Below, piece after piece: positions 1 to 8,104 of a stretch of DNA of 64,000 nucleotides. The position numbers and the translations under genes are program-made. The stretch's first letter is position 1. Each line of letters begins with the position of its first letter. The notes beneath the pieces are model-generated. The model did not search any database. It saw nothing but the letters and a program-made list of their open reading frames with translations, and was not told the origin of the DNA. Where the stretch lies: positions 62,001 to 126,000 of the forward strand of contig NZ_PPHG01000077.1 of assembly GCF_002904295.1 (NCBI RefSeq). The letters run 5' to 3'. The stretch is from Amycolatopsis sp. CA-128772 (GTDB lineage: Bacteria; Actinomycetota; Actinomycetes; Mycobacteriales; Pseudonocardiaceae).

Positions 1-1
1 G

Positions 2-64
2 TTCGAGGACGGCGAACACGAGGAGCTCGACCTCGCGGACGCGCGGTTCCCCGAGGCCGGGTAA
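2..64 (+). CDS. C-terminal end of a protein cut by the window edge
   Basis: The first bases read as an open frame of 20 codons ending in TAA, giving an acidic tail that finishes FPEAG. Codon use (almost every third base G or C) fits a real gene. The 5' part lies outside the window, so the family cannot be named. It ends 35 bases before the sigma factor start. Confidence 0.5.
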   Translation, partial: FEDGEHEELDLADARFPEAG

Positions 65-99
65 CACAACACCCGGGCCGGTGCCGGCCACTCAACGGT

Positions 100-669
100 G
101 TGACCAACCAAGTGACAGGGGCGCCGGTGGGTGACCGGGCACTGTGGGACCGGGCGGCCGAAGGCGACGAAGCCGCCTTCGGCGAGCTCTTCGAACGGCA
201 CGCCGAGGCCGTCTGGAACCACGCCTACCGGCTGACCGGCTCGTGGTCCGCGGCCGAGGACCTCACCTCGCACACCTTCCTCATCGCCTGGCGCCGCCGC
301 GCCGACGTCACGCTCGTGCGGGACAGCGCGCTGCCGTGGCTCTACACCGTGGCCGGCAACGCCGCCCGGGACGAACACCGCGGCGCGAGCCGGCGGTTGC
401 GCCTGCTCCGGAAGCTGCCGGACGCGCCGGTGGTGTCCGACCACGCCGACGCGGTGGCCGAGCGGCTCGACGGCGAACAGCGGCTGCGCGAGGTCGTCGC
501 CGCCGTCCGGACGCTGCCGAAGGCGCAGCGGGAGGTCGTCGAGCTGTGCCTGCTCGGTGAGCTGAGCGCCGCCGACGCCGCCGCGTTGCTGGCCGTCGCC
601 GAGGTCACCGTCCGCGCCCACCTGTCCCGGGCCCGCGCCCGGCTGCGCACGCTGCTGGAGGAGAAATGA
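100..669 (+). CDS. ECF-type RNA polymerase sigma factor
   Basis: A 189-residue sigma-70 family protein of the extracytoplasmic function class, which redirects RNA polymerase to a small set of promoters. Region 2 (about residues 20-85) carries the AEDLTSHTFLIAWRRR stretch typical of the -10 binding helix. Region 4 (about 125-185) has LPKAQREVVELCLLGELS followed by a helix-turn-helix for the -35 element. Only the two core domains are present, with no long C-terminal extension. The GTG start follows the upstream stop closely. The stop overlaps the ATG of the next gene, a membrane protein, so the two are co-translated; a membrane partner overlapping an ECF gene is often its regulator. The target regulon is unknown. 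Confidence 0.9.
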   Translation: MTNQVTGAPVGDRALWDRAAEGDEAAFGELFERHAEAVWNHAYRLTGSWSAAEDLTSHTFLIAWRRRADVTLVRDSALPWLYTVAGNAARDEHRGASRRLRLLRKLPDAPVVSDHADAVAERLDGEQRLREVVAAVRTLPKAQREVVELCLLGELSAADAAALLAVAEVTVRAHLSRARARLRTLLEEK

Positions 670-1925
670 GCCTGCGAGAACTCCCGCCCCGGCGCACTCT
701 GCCGGACGACGTCCGCGACCGGCTGCGGGCCGAAGTCCGCCGGGGCATCGCGAAACCGCGGCGCACCAGGCACGTCTGGTACGCCGCCGCGGCCGCTGTG
801 CTCGTCCTGGCCGCGGGCGCGGTCGTGGCGACGCAGGTGATCCGATGGCAACCGGTGGCCGGTCCCGGGCGGGGCCCCGAGGTCTTCAATCCGCTCAGCC
901 TCGACGTGCGGGTGGCCACCTCGTCGCTGGACCGCTGTTGGGCCGCGGTGCAGGCGGCGGGAAAGGCGGACCGCGTGCCCCCGCGAGCCGAATGGGTCCC
1001 GCTGTTCACGACGGTTCTGCACGCGGATTCGGTGGTCGCGGCGACCGCCGCCGGCAAGCCGATCTTCTGCGAGACCACCGAGGCGACCGTGACGCTGTCG
1101 GACCCGGCAGCCACGCCCGCCTACGCCCCGGGCACGCGCACGGGGCTGCTGCTGCACAGCGCGACCGGAATGGCCGGTGGGGTCCTCGCCCCCGACGGGG
1201 ACGGGTTGTTCCTCGGCTCGCGCACCGAGGACGGCGAGAACCAGTCGCAGGCCATCTACTCCTCCCCGGTCACCCGGCAGTTCGTCGGGGTGACCCGGAG
1301 CGACCCGGCACGGACGACGCTCACCCTCGGCCGGCCGATGCAACCGGGCGAGGAAACGCTGCCCGCGGCGCCGCCGCCCCTGCTTTCGGTCGTGGACCGG
1401 CCGGTGACCGCCGACCGGACGTCCCCCGCGGGCCGGGCGCTGGGCGACTGCCTGGCGGCGGCGGAGCTGGAGGCGATCCCCGACGCCGCGGCGTACGAGC
1501 CGGGGCCGCTGCTCGAGACGGACGTCTACCGGGTGGTCCTCGGCCGCCGCGGCGACCGGTTGGTGGTCTGCACCACCGAGCCCGACTACGGGCGGCCGGG
1601 GAAGCCAAGGGTCCGCGCCATCGCCAGCGGCCCTTCGCCGGAGAAGCCGCCGGCGTACCCGTTGATCGTGGATACCCTGGGTCGCCAACCGGGCGCCCCG
1701 CCGGCGACGGACCGCCGTCCGTTCGCCGCGGCCCTGCCCGCGACCGCGGCGACGGCGGTCATCGATTTCGGCGGCGGCGCGAGTACCGAGGCCCAGGTCG
1801 TGGCCGGCATGGTCGTCGTGTGGGTCCCCGAAAACACCAAGCTCTCGCCGGAGACGAATGTCCACGTGACGGCGAGGGACGCGAAGGGCGCGGTCGTCTA
1901 CGACGGGTCGTTGCCCATGATCTGA
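666..1925 (+). CDS. Single-pass membrane protein coupled to the ECF sigma factor
   Basis: A 419-residue protein with a basic cytoplasmic N-terminus of about 37 residues, one transmembrane helix at about 38-58 (WYAAAAAVLVLAAGAVVATQ) and a large extracytoplasmic part of about 360 residues. The ATGA overlap with the sigma gene means translational coupling. By position it is the likely sensor or anti-sigma partner. I do not see the HxxxCxxC signature of zinc anti-sigma factors, so it is not of that class. Four scattered cysteines in the outer domain could form disulfides. It resembles the loosely defined membrane proteins encoded after actinobacterial sigma factors; function is inferred from position only. 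The 3' end overlaps the convergent TetR gene by 28 bases. Confidence 0.65.
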   Translation: MSLRELPPRRTLPDDVRDRLRAEVRRGIAKPRRTRHVWYAAAAAVLVLAAGAVVATQVIRWQPVAGPGRGPEVFNPLSLDVRVATSSLDRCWAAVQAAGKADRVPPRAEWVPLFTTVLHADSVVAATAAGKPIFCETTEATVTLSDPAATPAYAPGTRTGLLLHSATGMAGGVLAPDGDGLFLGSRTEDGENQSQAIYSSPVTRQFVGVTRSDPARTTLTLGRPMQPGEETLPAAPPPLLSVVDRPVTADRTSPAGRALGDCLAAAELEAIPDAAAYEPGPLLETDVYRVVLGRRGDRLVVCTTEPDYGRPGKPRVRAIASGPSPEKPPAYPLIVDTLGRQPGAPPATDRRPFAAALPATAATAVIDFGGGASTEAQVVAGMVVVWVPENTKLSPETNVHVTARDAKGAVVYDGSLPMI

Positions 1926-2515
1926 GGCCGCAGCCAGCCGGAGGCGTTCGCGCGCAGAGCCGCTTCGTAGGACGCGGTGACGTCGAACTCCTCCGGCAGG
2001 TTGCCGGTCAGTTCCAGGGACACCAGGCCGTGCACGATGGCCCAGCAGCCGACCGCGATCGTCTCCGGCGGGACGTCGAGGAAGACGCCGTCGGCGACGG
2101 CCCGGCGGATGATCCGCTCCAGCGGTTCCAGGGTTTTGCGGGCGAGCTTTTCGGCGTCTTCGTTCGGCTCGAACCCGGGCACCGACCTGGAGAACATGAT
2201 CCCGTAGAGGTGCGGGTCGGCCAGCGCGCTCGTGCGGTAGGCGCTGCCGAGCGCGACGAGGTCGTCGACGGCGTCGCCGGTCAGCTGCGTCCCGGCCATC
2301 CGGGCGCCGAAGCGGCGGAAGCCTTCGGTGTAGAGGGCGTTCACCAGGTCGGGTTTGCTGCCGAAGAGCGAGTACACGGCGGTGGTCGACGTCCCGGCGT
2401 CGGCGGCCAGCTTGCGCAGGGAAAGCGCCTTCGGCCCGTCGGCCGCGATCAGCTCGCCGGCCCGGTCCAGCAGCTTGAGCCGGAGCGCTTCGTCGTGCGT
2501 GCGGGGCCGTGCCAT
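1898..2515 (-). CDS. TetR/AcrR family transcriptional regulator
   Basis: A 205-residue repressor. The helix-turn-helix lies at about residues 25-55 (ALSLRKLAADAGTSTTAVYS, then LFGSKPDLVNALY). The C-terminal ligand domain contains DPHLYGIMFSRSVPG, as in the WHG-type TetR C-terminal domain. The start was placed at the ATG giving MARPRTHDE, because further upstream the frame runs through the divergent MerR promoter. It is divergent from merR with 84 bases between start codons, so it may regulate itself or that operon. Its tail overlaps the sigma-linked membrane gene. Confidence 0.88.
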   Translation of the reverse strand: MARPRTHDEALRLKLLDRAGELIAADGPKALSLRKLAADAGTSTTAVYSLFGSKPDLVNALYTEGFRRFGARMAGTQLTGDAVDDLVALGSAYRTSALADPHLYGIMFSRSVPGFEPNEDAEKLARKTLEPLERIIRRAVADGVFLDVPPETIAVGCWAIVHGLVSLELTGNLPEEFDVTASYEAALRANASGWLRPQIMGNDPS

Positions 2516-2561
2516 GCACGCAGCGTATCGGAACGGTGTTATGGATGACCAGGGTGAAGAG

Positions 2562-2592
2562 TTGACCTGGAGTGCACTCCAGGTCGTACTGT
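2562..2592 (+). promoter_or_regulatory. MerR-type promoter with palindromic operator
   Basis: A -35 box TTGACC (2562-2567) and a -10 box TACTGT (2587-2592) are separated by 19 bases, the over-long spacing that MerR-family activators correct by untwisting DNA. The spacer holds a perfect 22-bp palindrome (2564-2585) whose left half is GACCTGGAGTG. The core matches the CTTGGAGT...ACTCCAAG type of site known for AdhR/NmlR-like regulators. Transcription should begin almost at the merR ATG, giving a leaderless message. Confidence 0.82.
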
Positions 2593-2599
2593 CGGGCAC

Positions 2600-3001
2600 A
2601 TGAGCTACTCGATAGCGGAAGCCGCTCGACGTAGCGGACTGTCCATCGACACCCTCCGGTACTACGAGCGCATCAAACTGCTCGAACCGCCCGCGCGGGA
2701 CACCGCGGGCCGCCGGGCGTACTCCGACGACGACCTCAACTGGCTGGGCTTCCTGACCAAGCTGCGGACCACCGGCATGCCGATCAAGAGCATGCGCGAG
2801 TACGCGTCGCTGCGCCGCCACGGCGTCGCGAGCGCGGGCCGCCGCAAGGCCCTGCTGGTGGAACAGCGCCGGTCGGTCGCCGAGCGGATCGCCGAACTGC
2901 AGGGGTGCCTCGACATCCTGGACTACAAGATCGAGAACTACGCCCAGGTCGAGCGCAACGTGCTCGGCGTGGAACCCGGTATGGAGGAGATTTCCGCGTG
3001 A
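2600..3001 (+). CDS. MerR family regulator, AdhR/NmlR-like
   Basis: A 133-residue activator/repressor. The winged helix-turn-helix is at residues 3-70 (SIAEAARRSGLSIDTLRYYE, then the wing up to RRAYSDDDL) and is followed by a long dimerisation helix (about 80-118). The only cysteine is Cys103, in the dimer helix, so it cannot use the multi-cysteine metal site of classical MerR; sensing of aldehydes or electrophiles, as in AdhR/NmlR relatives, is a plausible inference. It sits directly behind its own 19-bp-spaced promoter and its stop overlaps the GTG of an aldo-keto reductase, the expected target gene. Confidence 0.88.
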   Translation: MSYSIAEAARRSGLSIDTLRYYERIKLLEPPARDTAGRRAYSDDDLNWLGFLTKLRTTGMPIKSMREYASLRRHGVASAGRRKALLVEQRRSVAERIAELQGCLDILDYKIENYAQVERNVLGVEPGMEEISA

Positions 3002-3975
3002 AGAACAGGAAGCTGGGCGGCCTGGAAGTCGGCGCCCAGGGGCTCGGCTGCATGGGCATGAGCCAGGCCTACGGCGTCCGCGACAACGACGACGAGTCGA
3101 TCGCGACGATCCACCGGGCGCTCGAACTCGGGGTGACGCTGCTGGACACCGCGAACGTCTACGCGAACGGCGTCAACGAAGAGCTGGTCGGCCGGGCGAT
3201 CGCCGGCCGCCGCGACGAGGTCGTGCTCGCGACGAAGTTCGGCATCGTCTGGACCGACGGCGCGATGGGCGCCCGCGGTGACGCTTCGTACGTGAAGCAG
3301 AGCTGCGACGAGTCGCTGCGCCGGCTCGGCGTCGACCACATCGACCTCTACTACCAGCACCGCGTCGACCCGGACACGCCGATCGAGGAGACGTGGGGTG
3401 CGCTGGCGTCGCTGGTGGAGGCCGGGAAGATCCGGTACGCCGGGATTTCGGAGGCCAGCGCGGCGACGATCCGGGCCGCGCACGCCGTGCACCCGGTGAC
3501 GGCGTTGCAGAGCGAATGGTCGCTGTGGACCCGCGGCATCGAGGGCGAGATCCTCTCCACGTGCCGGGAGCTCGGCATCGGGATCGTCCCGTTTTCGCCG
3601 CTGGGCCGGGGCTTCCTGACGGGCGCGGTGACGTCGGTCGCGGACCTGCCCGAGGACGACATGCGCCGCGGCCTGCCGCGGTTCGCCGAGGGCAACTTCG
3701 AGCGCAACATGGCGATCGTCGAGGCCCTGCGCGAGCTGGCCTCGGCCAAGGGCGTGACGGCGGGTCAGCTGGCGCTGGCGTGGGTGCAGGCGAAGGGCGA
3801 GGACGTCGTGCCGATCCCGGGCACCAAGCGCCGCAAGTACCTGGAGGAGAACGTCGCGGCGGCTGCCCTGGAGCTGACGGCCGAAGACGTGGCGGCCATC
3901 GAAGCGGCGGCCCCCGCCGACGCGATCGCCGGAGAGCGCTACCCGGAGCGGCTGGCCCGCGCCGCCGGGAAGTAA
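2998..3975 (+). CDS. Aldo/keto reductase
   Basis: A 325-residue NADPH-dependent aldo-keto reductase that reduces aldehydes or ketones in the cytoplasm. The catalytic tetrad is visible: Asp in LLDTANVY, Tyr in NVYANG, Lys in VVLATKFG and His in IDLYYQHRVD. The cofactor loop IPGTKRRKYLEEN is near the C-terminus. The N-terminal GLGCMGMSQAYG is typical of the YakC/AKR13-like group. The GTG start overlaps the merR stop (GTGA), so both come from one transcript; induction by a carbonyl compound and detoxification of it is the natural reading. The last 20 bases of the stop region occur again 229 bases downstream, at the far end of a repeat array. Confidence 0.93.
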   Translation: MKNRKLGGLEVGAQGLGCMGMSQAYGVRDNDDESIATIHRALELGVTLLDTANVYANGVNEELVGRAIAGRRDEVVLATKFGIVWTDGAMGARGDASYVKQSCDESLRRLGVDHIDLYYQHRVDPDTPIEETWGALASLVEAGKIRYAGISEASAATIRAAHAVHPVTALQSEWSLWTRGIEGEILSTCRELGIGIVPFSPLGRGFLTGAVTSVADLPEDDMRRGLPRFAEGNFERNMAIVEALRELASAKGVTAGQLALAWVQAKGEDVVPIPGTKRRKYLEENVAAAALELTAEDVAAIEAAAPADAIAGERYPERLARAAGK

Positions 3976-4205
3976 CGCTGCCCGCGAGCCTGCTCGCCCG
4001 CGGCAGCCAGGAGAGCCCGCACCTCGCGTGATCAAAGCCGGAACTCGCGTGATCCGGGCCGCAACTCGCGTGATCAGGGCCGGAACTCGCGTGATCAGGG
4101 CCGTAACTCGCGTGATCGAAGCCGTGACGGGCCGGATCACGCGAGTTCCGTCCCCCATCACGCGAGTTCCGGCTTCGATCACGAGCCGCGCCGCCGGGAA
4201 GTAAC
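3957..4205. repeat. 21-bp-period repeat array flanked by a 20-bp duplication
   Basis: Five direct copies of (A/C)CTCGCGTGATC end at 4033, 4054, 4075, 4096 and 4117, exactly 21 bp apart. They are followed by two inverted copies ending at 4147 and 4168 and a truncated third starting at 4177. The array is bounded by two identical 20-bp segments, CCGCGCCGCCGGGAAGTAAC, at 3957-3976 (the end of the aldo-keto reductase, with its stop) and 4186-4205. The two orientations could fold into a long hairpin. Related arrays lie near 11.3, 21.2, 32.9 and 33.9 kb. Confidence 0.9.
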
Positions 4206-4242
4206 TTACGCGCTTCTGAGGCTTTTCTGAGATCTCCGGAGC

Positions 4243-4290
4243 AGGCTCGGTGCCGATCATGCGGTCGGTGCCGAGCCTCAGGAGGTCGTC
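4243..4290 (+). promoter_or_regulatory. 5' leader hairpin abutting the ribosome binding site
   Basis: 4243-4256 and 4265-4278 pair as a 14-bp stem with an 8-base loop, including two tandem G-U pairs that only work on the plus-strand RNA. The Shine-Dalgarno AGGAGG (4280-4285) begins one base after the stem, 5 bases before the GTG. The geometry suggests translational control of the redox operon; no known riboswitch class was recognised. Confidence 0.5.
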
Positions 4291-5823
4291 GTGGAGGAAG
4301 TGCTCGATTATCTGGTCGTCGGGGCCGGGCCGGCGGGGTTGCAGCTGGGGCAGCACCTCGGGCACGCCGGGCACCGGTACCTGGTGCTGGAGGCCGGTTC
4401 CGCGCCCGGGCACTTCTTCGAGACCTTCCCGCGGCACCGGACCCTCATCTCCATCAACAAGAAGCACACCGGGTACACCGACCCGGAGCTGCGGATGCGG
4501 ATGGACTGGAACTCGATCCTCGCCGACGGCGACGGCGACCCGGTCGTCTTCACGGACTACAGCGAACTGCTCTTCCCGGACGCCGAGGACTTCCTCCGCT
4601 ACCTCGCCGACTACGCCGCGAAGCACCGGGTGAACGTCCGCTACGACACCCGCGTCACGCGGATCCGGCGTGAGCGCGAAACTTTCGTTCTCACCGCGGG
4701 GGAAACCGAGTTCCGGGCGCACCGGCTGATCATGGCGACCGGTGTCACGAAGCCCTACATCCCGCCGTTCCCCGGCGTCGAGCTCATCGACCAGTACGTC
4801 GATGTCGACGTGGATCCCGAAAGTTTCACCGACCAGCGCGTCCTGGTGCTCGGCAAGGGCAACTCCGCGTTCGAGACCGCGGACAACCTGATCGAGCAGG
4901 CCGCGGTCGTGCACGTCGGCGGCCCGCGGCCGGTGAAACTGGCCTGGCGCACGCACTTCGTCGGCCACCTGCGCGCCTACAACGCGGGCATCCTCGACAT
5001 GTACCAGCTGAAACTCCAGCACGCGATCCTCGACGGCGAGGTGCGCGAGGTCCGCAAGGACGCCGACGGCTACCACGTCAAGTTCGCCTTCGCCCGCGCC
5101 GACGAGGTCGTCAAGGAAATCCGCTACGACCGCGTGATCGGCTGCACCGGCTTCCGGTTCGACGCGTCGCTGTTCGACGAGGACTGCCGCCCCGAGCTCA
5201 CGATCGACGACCGGTTCCCGGCGCAGACGCCGGACTGGGAGTCGGTCAACGTGCCCGGCCTGCACTTCGCCGGCACGATCACGCAGGTCCGCGACTTCAA
5301 GAAGGCCACCAGCGCGTTCATCCACGGCTTCCGGTACGGCGTCCGCGCGCTGGCCAGGGTGCTGGACGAGCGCTACCACGGCACCCCGTGGCCGCACACC
5401 GAGCTGCCCGCCAAACCGGACGCGCTGACCGAAGCCGTGATCACCCGGATCAACCGGACTTCGGCGCTGTACCAGCAGTTCGGCTTCCTCGCCGACGTCG
5501 TGGTCGTGGACGGCGACACCGCCCGCTACCTCGAAGAGGTGCCCGTCGACCGGGTCCTGCGGGACGCGCCGGACGACGTCTACGTCGTCACCCTGGACTA
5601 CGGCCCGGACCACGACAAGATCGATCCGTTCGACTTCGTCGCCCGCGCCGCCCAGGACAAGGCGAACGACCACGGCGAGGGCCACTACCTGCACCCGATC
5701 GTCCGGCACCACCGCCGCGGCGAGCTGGTCGCGACCCACCACGTCACCGAGAACCTCGAGAACGAGTGGGACCAGGAAGTCCACATCGGACCGCTCACCG
5801 CGTTCTTCACGCGGGAGCTCTGA
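4291..5823 (+). CDS. FAD/NAD(P)-binding oxidoreductase, FOXRED2/flavin monooxygenase-like
   Basis: A 510-residue flavoprotein. An FAD Rossmann motif opens the protein (VVGAGPAGLQLGQHLG, residues 9-24). A second nucleotide site is at about 187 (VLVLGKGNSAFETADNL), where the usual GxGxSA is slightly altered. LIMATGVTKPYIP and the closing LHFAGTI segment are typical of flavin-containing monooxygenases and FOXRED2-like enzymes. About 130 C-terminal residues after the FAD core have no motif I recognise. The GTG start is fixed by AGGAGG 5 bases upstream. It is the first of four overlapping genes ending in an antiporter, so it probably acts in a dedicated oxidative pathway. Substrate unknown. Confidence 0.85.
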   Translation: MEEVLDYLVVGAGPAGLQLGQHLGHAGHRYLVLEAGSAPGHFFETFPRHRTLISINKKHTGYTDPELRMRMDWNSILADGDGDPVVFTDYSELLFPDAEDFLRYLADYAAKHRVNVRYDTRVTRIRRERETFVLTAGETEFRAHRLIMATGVTKPYIPPFPGVELIDQYVDVDVDPESFTDQRVLVLGKGNSAFETADNLIEQAAVVHVGGPRPVKLAWRTHFVGHLRAYNAGILDMYQLKLQHAILDGEVREVRKDADGYHVKFAFARADEVVKEIRYDRVIGCTGFRFDASLFDEDCRPELTIDDRFPAQTPDWESVNVPGLHFAGTITQVRDFKKATSAFIHGFRYGVRALARVLDERYHGTPWPHTELPAKPDALTEAVITRINRTSALYQQFGFLADVVVVDGDTARYLEEVPVDRVLRDAPDDVYVVTLDYGPDHDKIDPFDFVARAAQDKANDHGEGHYLHPIVRHHRRGELVATHHVTENLENEWDQEVHIGPLTAFFTREL

Positions 5824-6878
5824 TGCGCACGATCGCGGAGTTCGAGGCGGCGGCCCGCGAGCGCCTCGACCCGGCCCACTACGACTACTTCGCGGGCGGC
5901 GCGCAGGACGAGATCACCCTGCGGGAGAACGAAACCGCCTACCAGCGGCTGCGGCTGCTGCCCCGGGTGCTGCGCGGCAGCGACAAGCGTGACCTCGCCG
6001 TGACGCTGCTCGGGACGCCGTCGTCGATGCCGATCCTGGTCGCGCCGACGGCGTTCCACCGGCTCGCGCACCCCGACGGCGAGCTCGCCACCGCCCGGGC
6101 GGCGGCGCGGGCGGGCACGATCATGATCGTCAGCATGGCCGCCACCACGGCGATCGAGGACATCGCCGCGGCCGCGCCGGACCTCGGCCTGTGGTTCCAG
6201 CTCTACCTGCAGCCGGACCTCGAGTTCACCGAGGCGATCGTGCGCCGGGCCGAAGCCGCCGGCGTCAAGGCGTTCGTCGTCACCGTCGACTCGCCCGTGC
6301 TCGGCCGCCGAGACCGCGACGACCGCAACGCCTTCCACGACCTGCCGCCCGGCCTCGCCGTGGAGAACCTGCGCGACATCGGCGAGAACCGCAGCGGCGG
6401 GACGGCCAGCCACGTCCGCGACATCGTCATGTCGGCGCTGAACTGGGACCACATCGCGTGGCTGCGCTCGAAGACGAAGCTGCCGGTGCTGATCAAGGGC
6501 GTGCTGCACGCCGAGGACGCGCGGCTGGCCGTGCACCACGGCGTCGCCGGGATCGTGGTGTCCAACCACGGCGGCCGCCAGCTCGACACGGTGCCCGCGA
6601 CCATCGACGTGCTGCCGGAGATCGCGGCGGCCGTCGGCGGCGCGGTCCCGGTGCTGCTGGACGGCGGGATCCGCCGCGGCACCGACGTCGTCAAGGCCCT
6701 CGCCCTGGGCGCGGACGCGGTCGGCGTCGGGCGGCCGGTGGTGTGGGGCCTGGCCGCGGGCGGCCGCGAAGGCGTCACGCAGGTCCTGGAGCTGCTGCGG
6801 GCGGACTTCGACCAGGCTCTCGCGCTGTGCGGCGGGCGGCACCCGGCCGACCTCACCCCGGACCAGGTCCGGCGATGA
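5823..6878 (+). CDS. FMN-dependent alpha-hydroxy-acid oxidase/dehydrogenase
   Basis: A 351-residue member of the lactate/glycolate/mandelate oxidase family, which oxidises an L-2-hydroxy acid to the 2-oxo acid with FMN. It shows HYDYFAGGAQDE near the N-terminus, the FMN-contacting lysine in LPVLIKGVLH, the catalytic His-Arg segment SNHGGRQLD, and the phosphate-binding LLDGGIRRGTDVVKALALGA and VGRP. The ATG was chosen because it overlaps the upstream stop (TGATG) and begins the family fold (TIAEFEAAARERL). The length is close to that of family enzymes. It is the second gene of the redox operon; whether it acts as an oxidase or passes electrons to a partner cannot be told from sequence. Confidence 0.9.
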   Translation: MRTIAEFEAAARERLDPAHYDYFAGGAQDEITLRENETAYQRLRLLPRVLRGSDKRDLAVTLLGTPSSMPILVAPTAFHRLAHPDGELATARAAARAGTIMIVSMAATTAIEDIAAAAPDLGLWFQLYLQPDLEFTEAIVRRAEAAGVKAFVVTVDSPVLGRRDRDDRNAFHDLPPGLAVENLRDIGENRSGGTASHVRDIVMSALNWDHIAWLRSKTKLPVLIKGVLHAEDARLAVHHGVAGIVVSNHGGRQLDTVPATIDVLPEIAAAVGGAVPVLLDGGIRRGTDVVKALALGADAVGVGRPVVWGLAAGGREGVTQVLELLRADFDQALALCGGRHPADLTPDQVRR

Positions 6879-8104
6879 TCGGCGAGCTGCTCGGCTGGCT
6901 GCCCGGGCGCGTCGTCGCGCTGCGGATGCGGATCTTCGCGCTGGTCAACGGCCAGGACGCGGTGACGATCCCGGGGCCGCAGGTCGGCGTCGCCGACTTC
7001 CGGCGCGTTTACGCCGACCCGGCGGCGAACGGCCGCAGCCGCGGCGCCGCGCTGTCGGACCTGTTCTGGTACTGGCTCTCGCCGGGGGCCGAAGTGCACC
7101 AGGAACACCTCGAAGCCGGGCCGCGCTACGACGAGGTCGCCAAGTGCACCCGGCACATCCTGATCCGGTCCAAAAAGGACTCCGAGGAGCTGACCCGGCG
7201 CGTGGCCCGCCACGTCCTGGACGGCGTCCGCCCGGGTCTCGTCCGGCTGCGGGACGAGATGATGCCGATCTGGGCGGAGCTCTACTACGAGCTGGTGTTC
7301 GACGAGCCGTGCCCGCCGGAGGCGCGGGACCTCATCGTGGCGCACGCCGACGACGTCGTCTCCGCGCTGAAGTGCGTGCGGCCGCGGAACATGCGCCGCC
7401 GGGCGCGGCTGACGAAGTACCTCCGGCGGCGCCTCGCCGACGTCCCGCACCCGCTGCCGGAGTCGCTGACCCCGGACGAGCAGGTGTTCTACCTGCAGGG
7501 CACGTTCTTCACCACCGCCGTCGTGCAGATGTCGGAGGCGATGGCGCACCTGCTGATGATCATCGCGCAGGACGACGGCCTCCAGCGGCGGCTCGCCGAT
7601 CGCCCGGAGGACATCGACGGCGTGATCGACGACGGGCTGCGCGCGTACCCGCTGTTCGGCATCGCGCACCGGATCAGCACCGCGGACATCGAGCTGGCGG
7701 ACCTGACCATCCCGGCGGGGACGGTGCTGTGCTTCAGCTACCCGGACTTCGCCGCCCGGACCGGGAAGGACGAGTTCATCCCGTTCGGCGTCGCGCAGAA
7801 CCGGGCCTGCCCGGCCCGCGGGCTCGCGCCGCCGACCATGCGGATCGTGACGCAGGAGGTGCTGCGCCGCTTCGACCTCGCTTCGACGGCCGGGCACACG
7901 CGCTCGATCCCCAACCGCGGCCCGGCCCTGCTGACCGCCCGCGGGACCCGCCGCCGGCGGGCGCCCCTGGTGTGGCTCGCGGTCCGCGACCGCTGGGAAG
8001 ACGTCTGGCGCAGCTTCGCCCAGCTCGTCTTCGGCACGTACATGGTGCTCGACGCCCGCAAGAAAGCCCTCTGCTCGACCTACTTCGCCGGAGGTAACCG
8101 ATGA
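6875..8104 (+). CDS. Cytochrome P450-like protein with degenerate signature motifs
   Basis: A 409-residue protein with the layout of a P450: an I-helix region (FYLQGTFFTTAVVQMSEAMAHLL), a K-helix, a beta region (GIAHRISTADIELADLTIPAGTVL) and a cysteine loop. The key signatures are altered. The ExxR motif is D253-G-L-R256, the I-helix lacks the A/G-Gx-D/E-T oxygen-activation motif, and the haem loop reads PFGVAQNRACPARG: the presumed ligand Cys312 keeps an Arg two residues before it, but the spacing from PFG is one residue longer than FGxGxRxCxG. About 95 residues follow the cysteine. The start overlaps the hydroxy-acid oxidase stop (ATGA). It may be an unusual P450, a peroxygenase-like enzyme, or a non-catalytic haem protein. 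Confidence 0.72.
   Translation: MIGELLGWLPGRVVALRMRIFALVNGQDAVTIPGPQVGVADFRRVYADPAANGRSRGAALSDLFWYWLSPGAEVHQEHLEAGPRYDEVAKCTRHILIRSKKDSEELTRRVARHVLDGVRPGLVRLRDEMMPIWAELYYELVFDEPCPPEARDLIVAHADDVVSALKCVRPRNMRRRARLTKYLRRRLADVPHPLPESLTPDEQVFYLQGTFFTTAVVQMSEAMAHLLMIIAQDDGLQRRLADRPEDIDGVIDDGLRAYPLFGIAHRISTADIELADLTIPAGTVLCFSYPDFAARTGKDEFIPFGVAQNRACPARGLAPPTMRIVTQEVLRRFDLASTAGHTRSIPNRGPALLTARGTRRRRAPLVWLAVRDRWEDVWRSFAQLVFGTYMVLDARKKALCSTYFAGGNR

Noticed and set aside
4022..4185. The short regularly spaced repeats as a CRISPR array
   Set aside because: Repeat cores are 12-13 bp with 8-9 bp between them, the intervening bases are nearly constant rather than unique, copies occur in both orientations, and there are no cas genes.
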